A stretch of 64,000 nt of DNA, from NCBI RefSeq assembly GCF_052045245.1, contig NZ_JBQEON010000003.1, forward strand, positions 248,001-312,000, read 5' to 3'. A model generated the notes under the pieces. The model was not told the origin of the DNA and made no database searches. It saw only the letters and a list, made by a program, of their open reading frames with translations. Position numbers and translations under genes: made by a program. Each line of letters begins with the position of its first letter. The first letter of the stretch is position 1. This DNA is from Burkholderia sp052045245 (GTDB lineage: Bacteria; Pseudomonadota; Gammaproteobacteria; Burkholderiales; Burkholderiaceae). Shown piece by piece: positions 60,301-64,000 of the stretch.

Positions 60301-61010
60301 TCGAGCAGCGCAGCGTCGCGCAGCGGGCTGGCGCGAACGTCGGCGACTTCTGCCGGCAGGCGATCGCGGGCCGCTATCCGTTCGCGCGCGGCTCGTCGCG
60401 CGACGTCGCGCCGGCGGACTTCGCGCAGATGTTCGCGCCCGGCGGCCTGATGGACGATTTCTTCCAGAAGAACCTGCAGTCGATCGTCGATACGACGTCG
60501 CACCCGTGGCGTTTCGCGAACCGCAATGCGGATGCCGATCCGGCGGCGGCCGCGATGCTTGCGTCGTTCGAGAAGGCCGCGGTGATTCGCGACGTCTATT
60601 TCGGCGGCGGCGCGCGCACCGCGCAACTGAAGGTGCAGATCCAGCCGCTCGAAATGGATCCGTCGATCACGGAGATGGTGCTCGACGTCGACGGCCAGGT
60701 CGTCCGCTATGCGCACGGCCCGCTCGTGCAGAGCGCGGTGGACTGGCCGGGCCCGCGCGGCAGCAACCAGGTGCGGCTGCAGGTATCGGGGCAGGCCGGC
60801 ACGACCGACGGCTTCACGACCGGCGGGCCGTGGGCGCTGCACCGGCTGTTCGACCGCGCGGCCGTGTCGGCCGGACGCGGCTCGGACCAGATGGTCGCGC
60901 GCTTCACCGTCGACGGAAAACCGCTGGTACTGCAGGTGAATGCGGGCAGTGTCCGCAATCCGTTCAGGCTGCCCCAGATGGAGTCCTTTACATGCCCTCC
61001 GAAGCAATGA
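57381..61010 (+). CDS. tssM: T6SS inner-membrane protein TssM (IcmF)
   Basis: A protein of 1209 residues, usual length. Two N-terminal helices (~20-60), then the cytoplasmic NTPase-like domain with Walker A IGAPGSGKTTALVNSGLSFP and ADLVGASEAERTQHAMVLRK. A third helix (~470-490), then the long periplasmic part with the IcmF-related and C-terminal TssJ-binding domains (DPSITEMVLDVDGQVVRYAH, SNQVRLQVSGQAG, GPWALHRLFDRAAV). Walker A appears intact, unlike in many TssM. Confidence 0.97.
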   Translation: MNQAVARFVRPLPSREIWTFAGLVVLACFVWLAGPLFAFAEIRPLESGWARAVTIAALFAAWGARVAWRSWHASRLNAQLLNQLRAAAPGPATVDDPAKAQLDELRSRFDEAATLLKKVRFGQADSARKGLARWFDRMSRQYLYQLPWYVFIGAPGSGKTTALVNSGLSFPLAEQFGRAAIRGVGGTRHCDWWFTNDAVLIDTAGRYTTHEGNRALDEAEWKGFVELLKKYRTRQPLNGAMLTISVADLVGASEAERTQHAMVLRKRLLELRAQLGIRFPVYLLVTKADLLAGFAEYFGTFGRAECAQVWGFTFPLAQSEAPGFDLRAAFDREYRLLHQRLNDGLPELLATQTDARQREMAYLLPQQVADLQDMLGQFVAEVFSVSSFEPMPMLRGVYLTSGTQEGTAFDRVMSGIKRFLKIEGVPPVAQVGSTGRSFFLKSLLQEHIFREAALAGSDLRWHQKRRVLQIAGYALLAVVSVVVLAAWLRSYANNRAYLDRIAQRVPAVDAQIAGAKFSEAADIARLLPVLDALGGLANAGGVDRSHPPLAYRWGLFQGEKIDEAVDAVYRRALDDVLLPIAARRMEAALSDARPDETDYAYAALKAYLMLYDSAHYDPAFVQAVVDLEMERALPPDFSPAERSALRAHLAALFGNRVAVSPYPMNERLVADVRDRLRQVPFSQRLYRQLTRTLRPATSAFDFNVARAVGPDASLVFRRQSGKPLSEGVPGLYTRNGYRNVFSPRLAGEVDAYGHEEVWVLNLGLSEIPGPNDAGAWARDIRQLYLNDYLKIWDDYLADIKLQHTATLAQSIQVARALSSADSPLTRLMIALARDTALGDTPGGARTLASRAQDKVDEARSSLSQIFAGQGASDANPSAAAPASPEQVVDSHFAGLRAFAPGSGDQAQAFDAVLKSIDALYTYLTATDDALRSGAQPPPSDAPARLRAQAGRLPTPFRDVLDDLSNVANGSVATVEQRSVAQRAGANVGDFCRQAIAGRYPFARGSSRDVAPADFAQMFAPGGLMDDFFQKNLQSIVDTTSHPWRFANRNADADPAAAAMLASFEKAAVIRDVYFGGGARTAQLKVQIQPLEMDPSITEMVLDVDGQVVRYAHGPLVQSAVDWPGPRGSNQVRLQVSGQAGTTDGFTTGGPWALHRLFDRAAVSAGRGSDQMVARFTVDGKPLVLQVNAGSVRNPFRLPQMESFTCPPKQ

Positions 61011-61684
61011 GCCGCCTCCCGCCGCTCACGCGCGCCGATGGCGACGCCCCGGCCTGGTACGGAAAGATTCCCGGCGCCGGCGACTTCGTGAACAGCCGGC
61101 TGCCGCACGCGCTCGCGCTGTGGTGGGAACGCTGGCTTCAGCAGGGGATGGCCGCGATGCGCCAGCGCGGCCCGGACGAGATCGCGCGCCACTACACGGT
61201 CGCACCGGTGTGGAACTTCCTGGTGCCGGCGGGCGCCGGCGCATCGTGCGTGCAGGCCGGCTGTCTCGCGCCAAGCTGCGACCGCGTCGGGCGTTACTAC
61301 CCGGTGATCGTCACGCTGCCGATGCCGGCAACCGATTACTGGAACGGGCTGCCGGACGCCGCCGACGCGTTCTACTGGCAGATCGGCCATGCACTGCTCG
61401 ACGCGATCCGGCATGCGCGCGCGCCGGCCGATCTCGAGCAGACGCTCGACCGCGTGCGGCTCGCGCCGGGCGGCGGGTTGCCGGCGGAAGTCGTCGACGC
61501 GAGGCCGGCGACGCTGCCGGAGCGGCCGGCGCTCACCGCGTGGCCCGGGCTGTCCGGCTATTTCGATCCGCACGGCGGGACGAGCTTCTGGTGGACCAAT
61601 CGTGCCGACGGCTCGCCGCTGCGCACGCATGCGCATACGGGCGTGCCCGACAACGCGCTGTTCCTGACGCTGTTCGGCGGCTAG
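60992..61684 (+). CDS. tagF: T6SS-associated protein TagF
   Basis: A protein of about 230 residues. The TagF start motif WYGKIPGAGDFVNSRLP is clear, followed by VWNFLVPAGAG, CDRVGRYYPVIVTLPMP and SFWWTNRADGSP. TagF in Pseudomonas holds Fha1 inactive, a post-translational brake on T6SS independent of PpkA. GGAG nine bases before ATG 60992 supports this start, overlapping tssM by 19 bases; ATG 61007 (ATGA) is the alternative. Confidence 0.93.
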   Translation: MPSEAMSRLPPLTRADGDAPAWYGKIPGAGDFVNSRLPHALALWWERWLQQGMAAMRQRGPDEIARHYTVAPVWNFLVPAGAGASCVQAGCLAPSCDRVGRYYPVIVTLPMPATDYWNGLPDAADAFYWQIGHALLDAIRHARAPADLEQTLDRVRLAPGGGLPAEVVDARPATLPERPALTAWPGLSGYFDPHGGTSFWWTNRADGSPLRTHAHTGVPDNALFLTLFGG

Positions 61685-61727
61685 CAGCGGGCGGCGGGCA
61701 ACACGGATGCGGTATCGCGAGGTGGAC

Positions 61728-63806
61728 ATGAAGGACCCTTCATCGAGAGACAACGACCACGACACGGCAACCCGCGGCGACGCGCCCGAATTCACGGTGC
61801 GGCCGCTGCCGCTCGGCCATCGCCTGGGCGAGCTGCAGCTCGACGAGGTGCTCGGCATCGGCGGCTTCGGCATCGTCTATCGCGCGTTCGACCGCACGTT
61901 GCGGCGCGCGGTCGCGATCAAGGAATACATGCCGTCGATGCTCGCGACGCGCGGCGGCGACTATACGGTGTCGCTGCGCTCCGAGCGGTTCGCGCAGGCG
62001 TTCGACGCAGGACGCGGCGCGTTCCTCAACGAGGCGCGCCTGCTCGCGCAATTCGACCATCCGGGGCTCGTCAAGGTGCTGCACTTCTGGGAGAGCCACG
62101 GCACCGCGTACATGGCGATGCCGTTCTACGAAGGGCGCACGCTCAAGCAGCTGCTCGACAGCGGCATGCGCATGAGCGAAACGCAATTGCGCAACATCGT
62201 CGGTGCGCTGCTGGGCGCGCTCGATACGCTGCATCGCGCACAGTGCTTCCATCGCGACGTCGCGCTCGACAACGTGCTGATTCGCCCGAACGGCAGCGCG
62301 ATCCTGCTCGATTTCGGCGCGGCGCGCAAACGCATCGGCGATCTCGTCGACGACGGCGCGATGATGATCAAGCCCGGCTATGCGCCGATCGAGCAGTACA
62401 CCGACGATCCCGCGTTCAGCCAGGGGCCGTGGACGGATCTCTATGCACTCGGCGCGGTGATGCACGCGATGATCACCGGCGAACTGCCGCCCGCGGCCGT
62501 CGTGCGCAGCATCAAGGACACGTACCGGCCGCTCGCGTCGCGCGAGTTGCCGGCCGGCGAGGTGTACAGCCCCGCGTTCCTCGCGGCGATCGATCACGCG
62601 CTGCAGTTGCGGATTCCGGATCGTCCGGAGTCGGTCGCGGCGTTCGCGGCCGAGCTGGGGTTGCGGGACGTCGAGCGGGCTGGCGGCGGGTACGGTGCGG
62701 TCGTTGCGCCGCAGGCGGTTGCTACGGGGGGAGGCGGGGAAGGGAAGTGGGGTTCGGGTGCTTCCGGTGCTTCCGGTGCTTCCGGTGCTTCCGGTGTGGC
62801 AGACAAAGCGTCGGCTGCGGCCGCAGATGAGCGATCAGCGTCAAAGACCGAAGCGCATGACGACGCGAGCGTGCGATCGGCAAGCGCAGGGGCGGACGTC
62901 GGGCAGCGCGGTGCAACGGCGACCGGAAACCCGAACGGAACGGCAGAGCCGATTGCTGGTGCTGGTGCTGGTGCTACAACATCGGCGTCCTCGCCGCCTT
63001 CCCGCACCCCGCGCCGCCCGTCGTTCATCGCGGCGGGCAACCGGCGCATGCCGGTCTACATCGGTGGCGCGCTGGCCGTGCTGATCGTCGTCGGCATCGC
63101 CGCGACCTATCTGTCGCGACCCGCGCAAGTCGCGAGTGAACGGGAAGCCGCCGCAAGCCAGCCGCGGGCCGGTGCCGCATCGTCAGCCAGCGAGTCGGAA
63201 GCGACGCTCGCGCAGCACGGCCCGACGCCGATCGTCGTGCCGCCGTCGAGCCTGCCGGCCGGATCGTCCGCGCAGGTGCCGCCGCCATCGCTGGCCGCCG
63301 CGCCGGCCAGCGCGCCCGCAGTCGGGGCAATCGGGGCCGCCGCGTCCGCGCCGCAGGTCGCGACGACCGCCACGGACGTCGCGGGCGCGACACCGTCGCC
63401 AGCCGGCTCACGCTCGACCATCGCGCCGGCCGGCAGCCTCGACGCGTCGGAGCGTGTCGTCAACGTCCCGCCGTCAGAGGCCGCCGCGTCGCCGTCGACC
63501 ACACCGGTGCCCGCGCAAACGTCGCCATCGGAAGCCGACACGGCCGTCGCCGCGGTCAGCGCGCCGGCCGCCGAGCCGCGCCCGCCGAAGCAGGAAACCG
63601 TCCAGGTGCGCTTCAACGTGCGCCCGTGGGGCGACGTGTACGTGAACGGCGCACGGCGCGGCGCGAGCCCGCCGCTGCGCTCGGTGTCGCTGACACCGGG
63701 CGTCTATCAGATCGAGATCCGCAACGGCTCGCTGCCGCCGTTGCACCGCACCGTGGCGATCGACTTCGGCAGCAAACCGGTCAACATCGACTATGCATTC
63801 GAATGA
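61728..63806 (+). CDS. ppkA: T6SS-linked serine/threonine kinase (PpkA-like) with PEGA domain
   Basis: A protein of about 692 residues. Kinase domain ~30-290: glycine loop LGIGGFGIVYRAFD, Lys in AVAIKEYMPSML, catalytic loop CFHRDVALDNVLI, DFG in ILLDFGAARKR. A Ser/Ala-rich linker holds four Gly-Ala-Ser units (62757-62792). A single membrane helix (MPVYIGGALAVLIVVGIAAT, ~442) is followed by a Pro/Ala-rich periplasmic stretch and a C-terminal PEGA domain (VRPWGDVYVNGARRGASPP). It should phosphorylate TagH. The kinase differs from P. aeruginosa PpkA in its periplasmic part (PEGA instead of VWA). No PppA phosphatase in the window. Confidence 0.9.
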   Translation: MKDPSSRDNDHDTATRGDAPEFTVRPLPLGHRLGELQLDEVLGIGGFGIVYRAFDRTLRRAVAIKEYMPSMLATRGGDYTVSLRSERFAQAFDAGRGAFLNEARLLAQFDHPGLVKVLHFWESHGTAYMAMPFYEGRTLKQLLDSGMRMSETQLRNIVGALLGALDTLHRAQCFHRDVALDNVLIRPNGSAILLDFGAARKRIGDLVDDGAMMIKPGYAPIEQYTDDPAFSQGPWTDLYALGAVMHAMITGELPPAAVVRSIKDTYRPLASRELPAGEVYSPAFLAAIDHALQLRIPDRPESVAAFAAELGLRDVERAGGGYGAVVAPQAVATGGGGEGKWGSGASGASGASGASGVADKASAAAADERSASKTEAHDDASVRSASAGADVGQRGATATGNPNGTAEPIAGAGAGATTSASSPPSRTPRRPSFIAAGNRRMPVYIGGALAVLIVVGIAATYLSRPAQVASEREAAASQPRAGAASSASESEATLAQHGPTPIVVPPSSLPAGSSAQVPPPSLAAAPASAPAVGAIGAAASAPQVATTATDVAGATPSPAGSRSTIAPAGSLDASERVVNVPPSEAAASPSTTPVPAQTSPSEADTAVAAVSAPAAEPRPPKQETVQVRFNVRPWGDVYVNGARRGASPPLRSVSLTPGVYQIEIRNGSLPPLHRTVAIDFGSKPVNIDYAFE
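62757..62792 (+). repeat. Four tandem 9-bp units in the kinase linker
   Basis: GGTGCTTCC repeated four times in frame, encoding (Gly-Ala-Ser)4. Copy-number change would lengthen or shorten the linker by three residues without shifting frame. Confidence 0.95.
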
Positions 63807-64000
63807 CGTCAGCCAGGCGGCGCCGGCCGCCGCCGCGTTGTCCTCGCCGTCGCCCGGCCTGCCGGCGGCGACGCCGCGCGCCGACCTGATCGGCCGGCTG
63901 CTCGCGGACGTCGCGCCCGATGCGCCGTGCGGCCCGAACCTCGAATACGACGCGGATTTCCTGCAGCTTCAGGAGCGCGCGACGCCGCGCGCCGAGCAGC
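63793..64000 (+). CDS. tssA: T6SS TssA, N-terminal part (3' end outside window)
   Basis: The first 69 residues of TssA. The ImpA_N signature appears as LIGRLLADVAPDAPCGPNLE then YDADFLQLQERATP. TssA caps and primes sheath/tube polymerisation. ATG 63793 lies 14 bases inside the kinase gene, in another frame, so the two are coupled. The frame is open to the window end, so the class (short TssA1 or TagA-like) cannot be told. Confidence 0.92.
   Translation, partial: MHSNDVSQAAPAAAALSSPSPGLPAATPRADLIGRLLADVAPDAPCGPNLEYDADFLQLQERATPRAEQ

Noticed and set aside
1..64000. CRISPR arrays, tRNA/rRNA genes, insertion sequences, prophage genes
   Set aside because: No regularly spaced repeats, cloverleaf-like segments, transposase or integrase motifs, or phage structural genes were seen on either strand.

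Overview
The window is high-GC, densely coded DNA of a Burkholderia, most likely of the Burkholderia cepacia complex. The support is GC-rich third codon positions, typical Burkholderia families (DUF4148, DUF3562-like, DUF4142, MipA/OmpV), the MHS transporter/HPPD pair and a threonine-phosphorylation type VI secretion (T6SS) locus. I saw no tRNA, rRNA, CRISPR array, insertion sequence or prophage. Two genes are cut by the window edges: a class A penicillin-binding protein at the left and tssA at the right.

Layout. 1-6.1 kb: PBP C-terminus, a PilZ/flagellar-brake-like gene behind a candidate sigma-28 promoter, two small secreted proteins (DUF4148, LprI-like), and a NarL-type two-component pair with overlapping stop and start codons. 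6.4-13.8 kb: two universal stress proteins, each behind an FNR/ANR-like box, a cupin, a DedA-rhodanese fusion and a ProY-like permease. A 1.5 kb stretch follows with hairpins, a third FNR-like box and one doubtful gene, then a DUF3562-like protein. 14-22.5 kb: a chemoreceptor behind a second sigma-28-like promoter, a sigma-54 activator divergent from a hybrid kinase, and small stress-type genes (DUF4142, PRC-barrel, CBS pair, several very small proteins). 22.7-30.6 kb: MipA/OmpV, a translationally coupled VRR-NUC nuclease and Cas4-like-nuclease/DinG-type helicase, an IclR regulator, a MazE/VapC-type toxin-antitoxin module and a MurA paralogue. 30.8-39.1 kb: an MHS transporter divergent from HPPD, an Old Yellow Enzyme, hipBA beside a 101-bp nested inverted repeat, a RibBA with a decayed GTP cyclohydrolase II half, and an HSL-type esterase. 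39.4-45.7 kb: a LuxR regulator, a secreted protein plus COG4705 membrane protein, a KfrA-like coiled-coil protein with its own inverted repeat, and a NemR-like repressor with two matching operators around it and an MDR oxidoreductase. 45.8-51.5 kb: an IorA/IorB molybdenum hydroxylase, tri-heme cytochrome c and aldehyde dehydrogenase. 51.6-64 kb: the T6SS locus, with tagH and a TssQ-like lipoprotein leftward and tssJ-tssK-tssL-tssM-tagF-ppkA-tssA rightward from an AT-rich promoter region.

How the genes fit together. The first 23 kb look like a motility and low-oxygen/stress neighbourhood: sigma-28 signals on two motility genes, FNR-type boxes on two usp genes, and many small stress proteins. 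The middle is accessory, with two toxin-antitoxin modules, a DNA repair or defence nuclease-helicase pair, a MurA paralogue and self-regulated repressors. The right end holds the membrane-complex half of a T6SS; the sheath, tube, baseplate and ClpV genes are expected beyond base 64,000.

Functions come from motif recognition by eye. Promoter and operator calls are pattern matches without experimental support.
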